Below, piece by piece: positions 9,472 to 19,712 of a stretch of DNA of 64,000 nucleotides; the stretch's first letter is position 1; the number at the start of each line of letters is the position of its first letter. The position numbers were made by a program, and so were the translations under genes. The stretch is from Pyrrhosoma nymphula (lineage: Eukaryota > Arthropoda > Insecta > Odonata > Coenagrionidae): NCBI GenBank assembly GCA_963573305.1, contig OY754329.1, positions 45,404,417 through 45,468,416 on the forward strand, read 5' to 3'. The notes beneath the pieces were generated by a model. That model did not search any database, was not told where the DNA came from, and was given only the letters and a program-made list of their open reading frames with translations.

Positions 9472-9975
9472 GAGGGACAGTGTTTTCCTAAACTAGAATC
9501 ATTAGCTTCCCTCTAGCCATAACTTCTGACCGTATCCGGTTTAAAAGCAGGTCTAAATATGGGTTTCGACGTAGAGGTACCTCTCCGCAATGTTTGCTAA
9601 ATATTTTTGCTTTCACCCACACTTATTTGGAATTGCTGAAGTTAGTGCCCGAGAGGCAGTTTCCCAACCGTAGTCATTCGTATGCCGCTTGCCGAAACTT
9701 CTGAACGTATCCGCCTATACCTACATCAGGACTAAGGATAGGTTTCAGCGTACCACTCAACTGTATTTGCTTAATATTTTGCTTTAACTCATGTACTTAC
9801 ATTAAATTTGAAAAATAAGAGCTGGAGAGGCCTTGTGTCCCAAACTTGAGTCATTCGCATACCGCTCGCCATAACTTTCCGAACGTATGCGCCTCAACAT
9901 CAGGAATAAATATTAATATCGGCGTTCCATTCTGCTGTTGTTTGCTATTTGCATATTTAACTTTGATTTAACTTT
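9472..9975 (+). repeat. Three diverged tandem units of about 176 bp
   Basis: Unit 1 starts at about 9472, unit 2 at 9651, unit 3 at 9824. Each has the same ordered landmarks: a GAG(A)GG start, a TCATT..C.T block, CCATAACTTCTGACCGTAT or variants (GCCGAAACTTCTGAACGTAT; GCCATAACTTTCCGAACGTA), CATCAGGA-like, GTTTGCTAAAT/ATTTGCTTAAT, then TTTGCTTT.AC. The copies are diverged, so the array is old. No coding function. Confidence 0.6.
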
Positions 9976-10890
9976 CTTTCACTTCTATAATGTTTTAAAA
10001 TATATAGCTGAGGTGTATACGAATGGACTGATGGTGTTGTTTCTAGTTCTTCAAGCACAATTAGGCGCTTTAGTACGGCAGGGAAGGTGAAAAGAACGGA
10101 ACAAGTGTCTGCCAACAGGGTTGCCAGAATCATTGTCCCCATTGAAAACCCGTAGGTCCTCGTAGATCCATGTATTTTCTTTTCCATATCGCAATTCATC
10201 ATCACCACTTAAATATTTTAAGAATAGGTATTGCTTTCGTTCAGAAAATAATTCCATGAAGAGTATACTAGTGATGGTGATATCTAACTACATTGCCATT
10301 GTGGTATTCAATACATTTATTGGAAGATTCAGATCTTAATTTCCATTCCCAAGTTATTACATAAAAGCATTAAATGCACAAAAAATAGTTCAATTTCCCT
10401 GTTTAACAGGAAAATTGATTGGAAAATCACCGCATATTTTTGTTGGCTTGTTTTTGGCGTCTTAGAGATTTCGCTAATGCTGAAATATCGGATAAAGCTA
10501 CATTATCTGTTGGAATCGTAGCAATACATTTGTTCTCATATTTCTCCAACAGAACTATTTTAATTTCAGTCTCATGAAAAAAATTCAAAATAATTCAGTC
10601 AATTACTATCACTTTCCCCAACGCAGAAGGGTCTGACAGTTTTTTTACTAGCGGTCTTGAGACACAAGAAACACAGGCAAATTCACAAAATATGTGGCAG
10701 CTTTTGCAAGCAGCTTTATCGTGGACATAATTATGAAATCATTCCCTTCTCACATGAAATTCCATCAATGCATTCGTCTGTAACCTTATGACCTAAATAG
10801 TTGTTTTAAAATGTATGTTTGTATGTGTAACAAGGTCTTATCGCATACCACACCATGGGATACGTTAGTCTAATGAGAAAGACCAAAAAA
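9976..10890. other. AT-rich non-coding DNA
   Basis: Contains two overlapping minus-strand reading frames near 9960-10257 with no recognisable domain. Nothing else stands out. Confidence 0.35.
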
Positions 10891-11375
10891 AAATAGGATG
10901 GGGTTGAATCCGGGCGGGTGGCAGCTCCACCCCAGCGCTCACGGTTCCAATAGTTCGGTTCGCGTTTATTTTCGGACGTCCCGCTCCTTCTCTCCAAGGC
11001 GGCCCGGGAGGGATCCTTGTGTGTGTGAGCGCAAGTGACGCACGCACAGCAGACAACGAAAGACACAGAGGCACAAAAACCCGTGTTTTTCGGTCGGAAT
11101 CCGGACCCTACCTCCTTCCCCATTTGACTCAGATATCCCCCCTTTTCTCATTTGACTCCATCCCCATTTGACTCTCCTACCCCCCTCTCAACGAAAAACA
11201 TCTCCCTCCCCCCATTTCTGAGACCCCCTTTGCTTTCGGGGGCGTCTACGGGTCTTTATTAGCGCCGTCTCCTCTTCTCAACGCTAATGGAGGCGTGAGC
11301 GAGGGGTTGGCTGTTGGAGAGTAAGAGTAGGGAGTCGAGGGAAGCAGAGAGAGAGATAGAGTGAGTGAGCCCTAA
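10891..11375. promoter_or_regulatory. GC-rich island with CATTTGACTC repeats and GA-rich end
   Basis: GC-rich relative to the flanks. The 10-mer CATTTGACTC occurs three times (11121, 11149, 11165) between C-rich runs; the first is followed by A, giving a TGACTCA (AP-1-like) word. The 3' side at 11340-11370 is a GA-rich run (CAGAGAGAGAGATAGAGTGA), the kind of sequence bound by GAGA factor in insects. Open frames on the minus strand lack domains. Promoter or enhancer identity is inference from composition only. Confidence 0.25.
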
Positions 11376-11480
11376 GTTAGTCATCCGTTTTTTTCCTCCA
11401 GGGTCCGCTGAGGCGTAAACGAGTAAGGGTTGGTGGGATTTTGGGGAACGCGGATCCGCAGGGAGAGCATATCGTCGAAT

Positions 11481-11663
11481 CTAGAGCGTCGAGGACAGCG
11501 CTCTCGGTGCAATATTTAGCACCAGGATAACTGAGATAGCGCCTCGGTGCGATCAGTCGCTTCCAGTTGTAAGTCGGTCGGCTATGGTGGTAACTAAATT
11601 GTGGCAGCAGCGGCATAAAGAATTTACTGGTTGTCCTTAATTCATTTCGCATTCCCAAATGCT
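11481..11663 (+). repeat. Direct repeat R, copy 1
   Basis: Pairs with 12102-12273. Shared landmarks in order: CTAGAG.GTCG, AATAT, TGAGATAGCGC, CG.TGCG or CGGCGC, a GTCGGCTATG/CCGGCTGTGCG block, TAAGAATTT, TTCCCAAATGCT/TTCCGAATGCT. Divergence is substantial. Function unknown; the pair could be two copies of an old short repeat or a local duplication. Confidence 0.45.
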
Positions 11664-12101
11664 AAGGAGAGTTATTATGATTTTTCAAGGGTGTAAAACA
11701 GACGACTGGAAGTAATTTATTATTAGTTGTAAAATCGTCTAAAGTTTCAAGTTCTCTAACTTCTAAGTTTATATTGCTCCTCCTAAATTTTAGAGGACAA
11801 GGTACCCCCTATTTTGCAGGCTCTTCCTATATCCGTTCTCATCAAGCCAATTTCGCTTGCATCAACATAGATGCAAGGTTAATCCAAGAAAGTAAGTGAA
11901 ACTAGTGGACTACCTGCCAAGCACGTCACCGACCAAGCTACCGCAATCGGTGGGCAGTAATATTGAAAATCAATTCTTCGAGCAATTTGGCTTATTAATA
12001 GTTAAATATTGTCATGTAAATTACGAAGTTTAAAATATCGTAAATTTGCCCAACCCGGAGTTATACAGGTTTATAACAATAAACTTGTGTTCTAGTCGTA
12101 C
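11664..12101. other. Spacer between the two R copies
   Basis: AT-rich, non-coding, no similarity to the sequence following the second copy was recognised. Confidence 0.35.
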
Positions 12102-12273
12102 CTAGAGTGTCGTGATCTGCGTCTTCGGAACTGGATACGACGCTAAATATATTGAGATAGCGCTGCGGCGCTATCCTCGTCTAATAATTATTCGGCCGGC
12201 TGTGCGGGCGAATAAGTTCTGGCCGAATGCGACATTAAGAATTTGTTGATTACTTTAATCCTTTCCGAATGCT
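12102..12273 (+). repeat. Direct repeat R, copy 2
   Basis: Second copy of the segment at 11481-11663, about 620 bp downstream in the same orientation. Confidence 0.45.
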
Positions 12274-13579
12274 TTAAAAGTGAACGTACTCATGAAATTT
12301 ATTTAGGAAAGGTATTGCGCAACTTGTCCCAAAGATTCATAATGTTTTCCAAAAACGTCTATGTAAATATTCACGTAAGCTAACCATAATTTGGGAAAAA
12401 TGTGGAGTGAATTTGGTAAATGAATTAGCTTTCGAAAGTAGCACAAAACTAGCTAAATTTCCCCGAATGGTGTTTCAACTTTGTATAAACTTTATTTAAG
12501 TAAATTGGGCTAAGTATAAATATTTAGACGCTATTTGAAGTTAGGAGTCTCATTGCCGATGTTTGGGCTTAACTTCATCCAAACATAAATTTGGTCCAAA
12601 TTTGGCGCAAACGTAAACATTTTTACGCGGGTAGTTTGATTATCAAAGCGTGTACGGATTTTCTAGTGGAATATTTAATCTTTCTAGTACATCAAACCTT
12701 TACACAAATGTGCAGAATTCATAGTGAAACATCATCGGACTAGACTGAGTTTCGAACCCAAAGCCTCCTCTTTGCGCCTAGTTCCTTAAACATGCGTCTT
12801 CTTCCATCGAGGATATCAGAGATTCTTCAAAGGCAAGGTGTTCCCACTGGTAAAGATAGCACAATGCCTCGATGTCCTTGCATTCTTGCGTAATACGCCA
12901 CAATCCACGAGGTTAAAGCTCATTTTTAACCAAAGGGTGCTTAACTTGACAAATTGAAAGGAACCACGAAATTAACAGTGAGTAATTAATTCGCATGCGA
13001 CTGAGATCTGAATCCAGATGCCCCGAATCCGCATCAAGTGTCTATCCAGACCCAAACGAGTATTTTTCCAGACTTGTGCATGCATCGTAAACCAAAGAAA
13101 CTATTTCGACCACAATATGAGGGTTGTCCCTGAGAGGGACCACTGCCCAAAGAGGAGTAAGCTGTCCAGGAGTTCTTTTCCAGTTTTGCTATTCTTGCAT
13201 ATTCGTGTGTCTCCGTTGAAAATTGCAAGCATACTATGAACTTGAACCGACCTTTCGCACCAAAACTGACACTTTGAAAATTCTACTTCCCACATACCCT
13301 CAACAGTCGCTTCGTTTTTACTCAACACATATTTCTCTTAGAATATACGCACTTCACACCATTCCTATACCAGGCGTGGTAAACTAATAAGCGTTTTTAT
13401 GGTTATCTCTCAGAATGTAAACTTCTTTCGAATGCTTTCTCTCACGTTGCCTTTAACTCCTTTCGCCTCTATCAAATTCATGCATTGTTTCACTGTGTCA
13501 TCCACGCCCTAATCACCCATCCAACACCAGCGTTTAACGCTCTTGTCCCGCACATAAGTCTGGCCCCCGCACAATCCTC
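12274..13579. other. AT-rich non-coding DNA
   Basis: Overlapping frames on both strands at 13018-13328 show no domain. A TTTCGAACCC word near 12752 resembles a tRNA B box on the minus strand but no cloverleaf forms. Confidence 0.35.
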
Positions 13580-13800
13580 CCTTGTCTCACAACCACGCCA
13601 CACGTCTGCATCCTGAAACCGCACCCTGTACTTGCGCCCACAATCCGCACCCACACCCTTCACTCACAACCCGCACCCGTAATCCTCACCCACAACCTGC
13701 ACCCTCACTACAAATCCTGCACCGGCAACCCACACCTAATCCGACATCTCACACCTACAATGGTATCCCACACCCACACTGGTATCCCAAACCCCAAAGT
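13580..13800 (+). repeat. C-rich degenerate low-complexity repeat
   Basis: About 220 bp of irregular CACCCACAAYCC-type words (for example ccgcacccacaccc, cacaacctgcaccctc). It translates into a histidine/proline-rich peptide by composition only. Confidence 0.6.
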
Positions 13801-13869
13801 AACCCGAAGTCGCATTCGTGACCGCAGGGCTACTAAAAAAATCACCGTGGGCTTTTAAAATTCCTCGGT

Positions 13870-14095
13870 AAGAAATTCGGAACCATTGGGTGATAGCGAG
13901 AACGAGACTTTCTTAAGTCCGAACCGAAATCGATACGGTTCCTTTCCCCTCCCTGGAGCTTTCTTTCAAAATATTATCGTTCCTCTTTCGTTCCAGAACC
14001 ACTTTCGTTCCGAGACTTTGCTTCCTCATTCGGTTCGGTTCCGTGAACCGAAACTTTATCTGAACCGTTCCGGAACCACGAGTTTAGTTTCATTT
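13870..14095. repeat. Clustered GGTTCCG/CGGAACC words
   Basis: GGTTCC, GAACCG, TTCGTTCC and CGGAACC occur many times on both strands (e.g. CGGTTCGGTTCCGTGAACCG at about 14031-14050). The cluster is self-complementary and could form hairpins. No terminal structure of a transposon was located. Confidence 0.4.
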
Positions 14096-17000
14096 AACAT
14101 TCCTGGTTCACACACGAACATGTGGACTCAAAGTCTAACCGATAATCGCGATTCTACCGATCGCGCCAAAGTCGTGTTGAGTCAAATTTAAGGCTAAATA
14201 CCGACAAATAATGGCCCTTCAGATTGATAAGAAAGGAATATCAGCGTAAAGATAATTTTCTTCGCCGTGTATTCCATGAGAGCAGAAATTAAAAAAAAAA
14301 TATTGGAGTCAGAGAAGTCAATTTATTTCACAAGGAGGAACTCACGTTCCTCTCAGGACAGGCCAAAGACGGAAGTTAAATACGAAAAAATATTCCTAAT
14401 CCCGAAGGCCACTTCAATCGAATTCACCCACAACTTTCTTCGTCTACTTAATTTGACGAGATAATTAGTCACAGAAAAAATCCCCTCAAATACTTTTACG
14501 AGAGGCGTAAAAGAATACAATAAAACCCGCTTGACGAAGAGTTCAAAACCCAGGCAACAAAACTTTTTTCACGAGTATGTTGTCAAAAGAACCATTTAGT
14601 GACTCATGCATCAAAAATAAATTTTTATACTGATTCTAATGCCCTCACCGCAGCTCGCAAGGTATTAAGTAGATTCGAAACTCTTTAAGTAAGTCACCTC
14701 TTCGTTAGCCGTCACCTCTAGGTAGCCCTTTATTTCTAACCTTTTCCCAACCTACATCCAAAATGCCTCCAACTAACGATCATTGTCTTTCCCCAAAGAT
14801 CATGTTTCGATGTGGCGCCATGCTTAATTCAGTATTATAATCTTGTTTAATATTTTATTTGCCTTCACTCTGAGAGAATAAACGAAAAAGAGGTCACATT
14901 TTTGGCATCGGAAGCGTAAACTGTGGCGTCAGCATTTTTTGTTTTCCTCTCGTGTAAGAGGAGCTAAGACATTATGTTATTATGTGATAGATGAACTTTG
15001 AGCTTTCACGCTTGCAAACTGGTGTAGGACCTTGAGGGAGGGGTTAGTGGAGCAGCATATTGGAACCTCTTGAGACCACAGAATGGGAATATTTTGCACA
15101 ACTTTTAAGTACCTAGTTATTTTGAAGGAAAAGGAAGTAATTAATGCGCGGGCCATCATTCGAGAATAAAATGCATTCAGAGCAATATTTGAATATTATA
15201 AAAAAATAATTATTAGATCTCTTTTGGTTAAAATATCGACATAAGTTTTATTAATTTATTTTACTCGGCTATATCCCCGGCAGCGGATACCTTAGCATCA
15301 CATTTTCAATCCCTATGATATTTAGTGAAGAAGATGAGGTAATGCAAGGAAAACCTGTGACCCCTCCATAATTTCATTCTGTGCGACTCATTATGTAGTT
15401 CAGTAAAGCAAATCAGCTAGATGGTGGTTCTATTCTCACAACATATAGTATTCTGTACCTTATATAGCAACATAGCACATTCTTATGCGTAATTTCTTAA
15501 TTGACCAGCGAAGGGCAAATAAAAGTTTTTTTTTTTAATTTGATGCAAAATATTCCCTCATGGAGCTAATTATTCTTATGCTATCTGGGATCCAAAGTCG
15601 CCATAAACTCAGCGGTATTTTCTCCTCCGCCAACTGTGAGCGAAGGGGAAATTATAAGGGGAAGATTTTGGCGGGGGGGTATCAGATGTGTGAGGAGCCA
15701 GTGGTATTTTGAGGGGTAGGATTAGCCCAGTAGCTTGAATTCTGGCTTCCTGTGCGGGAAATATTTTTTACCGATAGTAACGACCAGTATAATTGTCTTC
15801 ATTTCCGGTGGTTCATTTTTTTCAGCAAAAATATTCGTAGCTCGCAACTCAGGATTGCTGGACCCAGGGGTCAGCTTAGCACGATAGCTGGGGTGCCACC
15901 GATGAGAACCCGGGCTCGAGGTTAGGAAGGCGCCTGCATGAAAGGCATCCATGCTTCCTCAAATCCTTGGACCATCTGACTGAGCGTAATGCAACTTAAG
16001 TGATATTGACATGGAGCTCAAGTAGGGAACGGGGTAACTTTAAAAAATCTCCATTACCGCTGAAATTTAAACCTAGGACCGACGCGTGGGCTGCAAGTAC
16101 TCACACAAAACACCACACCAATCCGATTCCTGCGCTTTGTTCTTTCAACTTTTAGTTTAAGTACAACAGCGATTCTTTGTCTTTTCTTATTTTGAGAATT
16201 CAAGTACACCTCGTCATGGCTTAACAACAGCTTCGTTATTAAAAATTACTGTTTTTGGAGGACTTTTAAATGTCCATTGCTCTCAGTATGGTTTTTAAGT
16301 TTCCTCTAATTTCCTGACTGACTTTGAGACGCAACTCGTGGAAAGGTATCCCAAGTTAACTGCATTAAAAGTTTGACAGCTCTTCCCTTCCTCCCTCCTG
16401 CTTAATCCCTAATTCCAAATGGTACCTCCTAAGTCCTTAAATCCCCTCCTCCCCCAATGCCCATTCATTGTGAAAAGAGAATTCGGAAAGCTGTTGATAA
16501 GGTCAAAGTTACAAAAAAATGACACTAAAGTCGTCAAAATCCGTTGGGTTATTAAAAAAATAGTTTAGAATCGTACAAAGTGTTTTCTTATAATCATGTT
16601 TCATGATCGAGATGAGGTATCATTAATAATAATCAGATTAGGCAGCTCACAGGTCTTTATGCTTCCAGTTAAATAGCGAGTTGGCAGATGAAAACAAAGA
16701 TAGTAGGAAGTTTAACAGATTTTTTTCTCCAGCCATTATAACAAAAACAGTACTTCTCCACTCCATCAAGATTACACGCGCAAATCGGGGTTCCAGAGCA
16801 AGGCACATTTGGTGGTGACAGAAAACAGTGATGAAATGAGATTGTGGCGAGACTCTCCAGATGCCCTCCTTGGATACGCAGCAGTTTTAGATATTTTCCT
16901 GGTTCCCAAAACGAGAGAAGAAATTTCCTCCCATGGCGGGTGGCTTTTAAAGATACTCGACGTCCAAACTGATGATAAGTTATTCTTCAGGATGAGCCGT

Positions 17001-17350
17001 AATTTACTCTTAACGTCCGTTTAACAACTTATTTACGTGTTCAAAAGTGGTCTCTCGGTTTAGCGGAGTACCACTCACAACTCGACTACTTCTTTCATGC
17101 CAGAAGGCTCCCCCAGAGTGATGCGGTCGAAGAAGCGGAGTTTCCGGGATGTCTTCGACGTCGATTTATCTTTTGAGACGACAATTACGATGAATGTCCA
17201 ATAACATATCCACCAAAGTGTGAAGCATCAAGCGAACCCGGTTCAAACTCGGTAGTGCATGCAGGTTGGGACTTGTATCAAAGTCACGCATACGCAGTTT
17301 AAGCTCGGTGATTTTACAAAACTGGGAGTGACGGTATGTCGACCACGTCA
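14096..17350. other. Long AT-rich non-coding stretch
   Basis: About 3.2 kb without a recognisable gene or element. A poly-T run sits at about 15520-15535 and a G-rich patch at 15655-15680. Reading frames at 15722-15952 (minus) and 16809-17024 (plus) lack known motifs. The last 170 bp would be the 5' untranslated part and left end of the mariner element that follows, but I could not identify its inverted repeat. Confidence 0.35.
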
Positions 17351-17805
17351 ATGTCTGAGAATTCCAAGAAATTGCTTGATTTGGAGCACTTGGCAGTGAT
17401 AACATTTCTCACAAGAGAGGGAAACGGGACGAAGAAAGTCTGTGAACGTATGTGTGCAATATATGGGGACTTTTTTTTTTTCAGAATATAAAATAAAATT
17501 TTGGGAGCTAGCAATTCTAGTGAGGCAGAGAGTCCATAGAAGATGACCTTCACACAGGCCGACCTGCTACAGCAACGACTCCATAAATGTGCAAACAAGC
17601 TGAAGATTTTCTTGATTGAACTTTTTTTCGCCGCTTGGTGACTGGCGATGAGACGTGTGTCTATCAATGTGGTCCTGAATCTAAAATAGAGTTCGTGCAT
17701 TGGAAGCGCAAGACGTCTCCTACGCAAAGTAAGTCATAGCAGCTGTTTTCTGGAATGAGGAAGGACTTTTACTGCTGGACCTCATTTTCCTATTTTCTGA
17801 TATGC
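17351..17805 (+). pseudogene. mariner-family transposase relic, internally deleted
   Basis: An ATG at 17351 opens MSENSKKLLDLEHLAVITFL, followed by TREGNGTKKVCERM and CAIYGD, a mariner N-terminus. A T-run and a frameshift follow, then GRESIEDDLHTGRPATATTP from 17524, AEDFLD, and after a deletion FFRRLVTGDETCVYQCGPES with KIEFVHWKRKTSP. TGDE contains the first catalytic aspartate of mariner DD34D transposases. A further frameshift leads to VIAAVFWNEEGLLLLDL, matching the usual FWD..G...(I/M)DF region. About 455 bp remain of the roughly 1.05 kb a full gene needs; most of the second DNA-binding helix-turn-helix and everything beyond the second catalytic region are gone. Several stops. Dead element. 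Confidence 0.82.
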
Positions 17806-18301
17806 AACTTATAAAAATGCTCATATTTCTAATTTTTTTATTTAATCTAATTAAGCACCTTTGTAACAAGTAGGTATGTAATACATTTTGTTTAAAATCA
17901 GAGGAATACATATTATCAATTAAGTACTTGTCAAACATTGATTTCTTGTTAAAATTAAGCAGTGATGCCATGTGTTCCGTAATTCACGAAGTAAATTTTC
18001 TACCGGCTTGTCCGATATAAAAAAATTACTATCAGACGTTGTACATTTTTAGACACACAAAAAAATAACTTTTAATTCTCTTTGGGAAAAAGTATATTAA
18101 TTTTTAATTATGAATATAGAAATAATCGCGTAAAATTAAGCTCGAGGCAATTCATCACGTGAGGCAAGCCTGTAAATGTGAAGGCGTTTAGTGCAATATT
18201 CCCACTCCTATCATTAGGAGTTAAGAGCCAATTTGAGGATGAAAAGGAATGTAATATAAATAAATAAATTATGGTCGTATGTCAATTAAATTTTATAAAA
18301 T
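17806..18301. other. AT-rich non-coding DNA
   Basis: Nothing recognised; probably includes the decayed 3' part of the mariner element. Confidence 0.35.
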
Positions 18302-18529
18302 TTAAATTCCGCCCGTTGGCCCACCATCCCAGTCGAGTCTCACGTCGAGTTTTCCATCGTTCACTTGAGCAACTCTATGTGCTCTGTAATGTTCGATTTT
18401 ATCGAGAGCGTGATTACCTCCTTTAAAGAATACCTCCCAAGTAGTCCCACCACTTTTAGATGAAGGAACCCACATATTTATTTTCAACTGACAGGTATCG
18501 GAACGAAAATTTCGGAATACCTGTCTATC
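18302..18529 (-). CDS. Unidentified 76-codon reading frame, possible exon or gene fragment
   Basis: Minus-strand open frame running from just after an in-frame TAA (near 18530) to a TAA at 18302, ending DVRLDWDGGPTGGI. It has no ATG near its 5' end (an internal ATG encodes the M of NMWVPSSK), so if real it is a terminal exon or a fragment. Its composition (W, D, G, H, K well mixed; KSGGTTWEVFFKGGNHALDK) looks more protein-like than its AT-rich surroundings predict. A CTGTCAG acceptor-like word lies within it. I do not recognise the family. It could be a captured gene fragment, a piece of an unknown element or chance. Confidence 0.25.
   Translation of the reverse strand, partial: DRQVFRNFRSDTCQLKINMWVPSSKSGGTTWEVFFKGGNHALDKIEHYRAHRVAQVNDGKLDVRLDWDGGPTGGI
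18489..18526. repeat. Short hairpin
   Basis: GACAGGTAT is followed 18 bp later by ATACCTGTC, a perfect 9-bp inverted repeat inside the 5' part of the unidentified frame. Significance unknown. Confidence 0.5.
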
Positions 18530-19032
18530 GAGGAATCTTTAGTTATGCATCGAGGTTGAGCATGGTAGACGATTAATTGTTAATTTGAGTAACTTTTATG
18601 AATCTCAGAAGATGCTAAGTTCACTTTTTAAGAATAAATAGGGCCACTTAAATTAAGGGTGAAAAAGAATTCTTGCTTAAAGTCGTAAATGTAAGCAAGG
18701 GGCATCGGAGTGGTTATCACGTAACTTTGGTAACGATCCTTTCTAAGTTAGGAGTCGGAACCTACGTCACCGTTGAATAATCCATTCAACTGTGACGTGA
18801 CTGTGACGTCCAAAGTTACTGATAACTTAATTTCAATCGATTATTTTTCCTCGATTTCCACCAAAATTTTCGAGATCCTACAGATTAGCAACGGAGTGAA
18901 CCTTTCGATTCGAATCCGATAAGGTGCATAATAACCCTTCAACTAATAGACGGTAATGTGAGCTTTTGGTGGGCATTTGCTCGTCGCGAAAACGTCTTTA
19001 TTATCATTTAATGTATAACATTTTGAATTACC

Positions 19033-19712
19033 GCGAGTAAAAAAATTGAAATATTGAATCGAGAGCTACAAAACCTAATTACTGGGAATTACGATTTTGA
19101 GGGCGTCAGAAAATTTACTTACCTTGGAGTAATAGTAAATAATGAAAATAAGATCTCTGAGGAGATAAATCAAAGGGTAATGCAAGGTAACAGGGCCTAT
19201 TTTACAAATTTACCCCTTCTCAAATCAACTCCTCTGTCCAGGAAAACTAAATTGAAAATTTATAAACATTGAAAAGACCAGTAATTACATATGGAGCTGA
19301 GACATGGGTCCTATTCAAACAAGATGAAGAAACATTAAGAGGATTGGAAAGGAAAATAATATGGTGAATCTATGGCCCAGTAAAAGAAGTAGAAACGTGG
19401 AGAATAAGAATGAACTATGAAAAAATGAAATATTGGAAGAGAAGTTAGTTGTAGTTAGGTTCTCGAAGTCATTGCGACTGTCATGGTTGGGCCATGTTGA
19501 AAGGATGGACGAGTATAGAATTCCCTATTTGTTAATAAATAGCAAGATGGAAGGGAGTAGGAGGAGAGGAAGACCACGCAAAAAATGGCTTCAAGATGTT
19601 GAAGAGGACCTGAAGACAATGGGGATTGGAAGATGGAGAGAGAAAGAAAAAAGGAGAGCCGAATGGGGGCATATATCTGAAGAAGCCAAGGCCCACCACG
19701 GGGTGTAGAGCT
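19033..19712 (+). pseudogene. LINE polyprotein C-terminus, family M
   Basis: Reads FEGVRKFTYLGVIVNNENKI, EEINQRVMQGNRAYF, LLKSTPLSRKTKLKIYK, then after a +1-type shift RPVITYGAETWVLFKQDEE, LRGLERKI, a TGA, IYGPVKEVETWRIRMNYE, and after another shift LRLSWLGHVERMDEYRIPY, SRRRGRPRKKWLQDVEEDL and EEAKAHHGV-stop. This is the thumb and C-terminal tail of a non-LTR retrotransposon reverse transcriptase (YLG, YGAETW, LGHVERM, RGRPRKKW are the recurrent landmarks). Two frameshifts and an in-frame stop make it non-functional; the catalytic core is absent. It ends with an AAGAAGAAGAATGAT tail. Family differs from the L copies at 4 and 63 kb. Confidence 0.85.
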
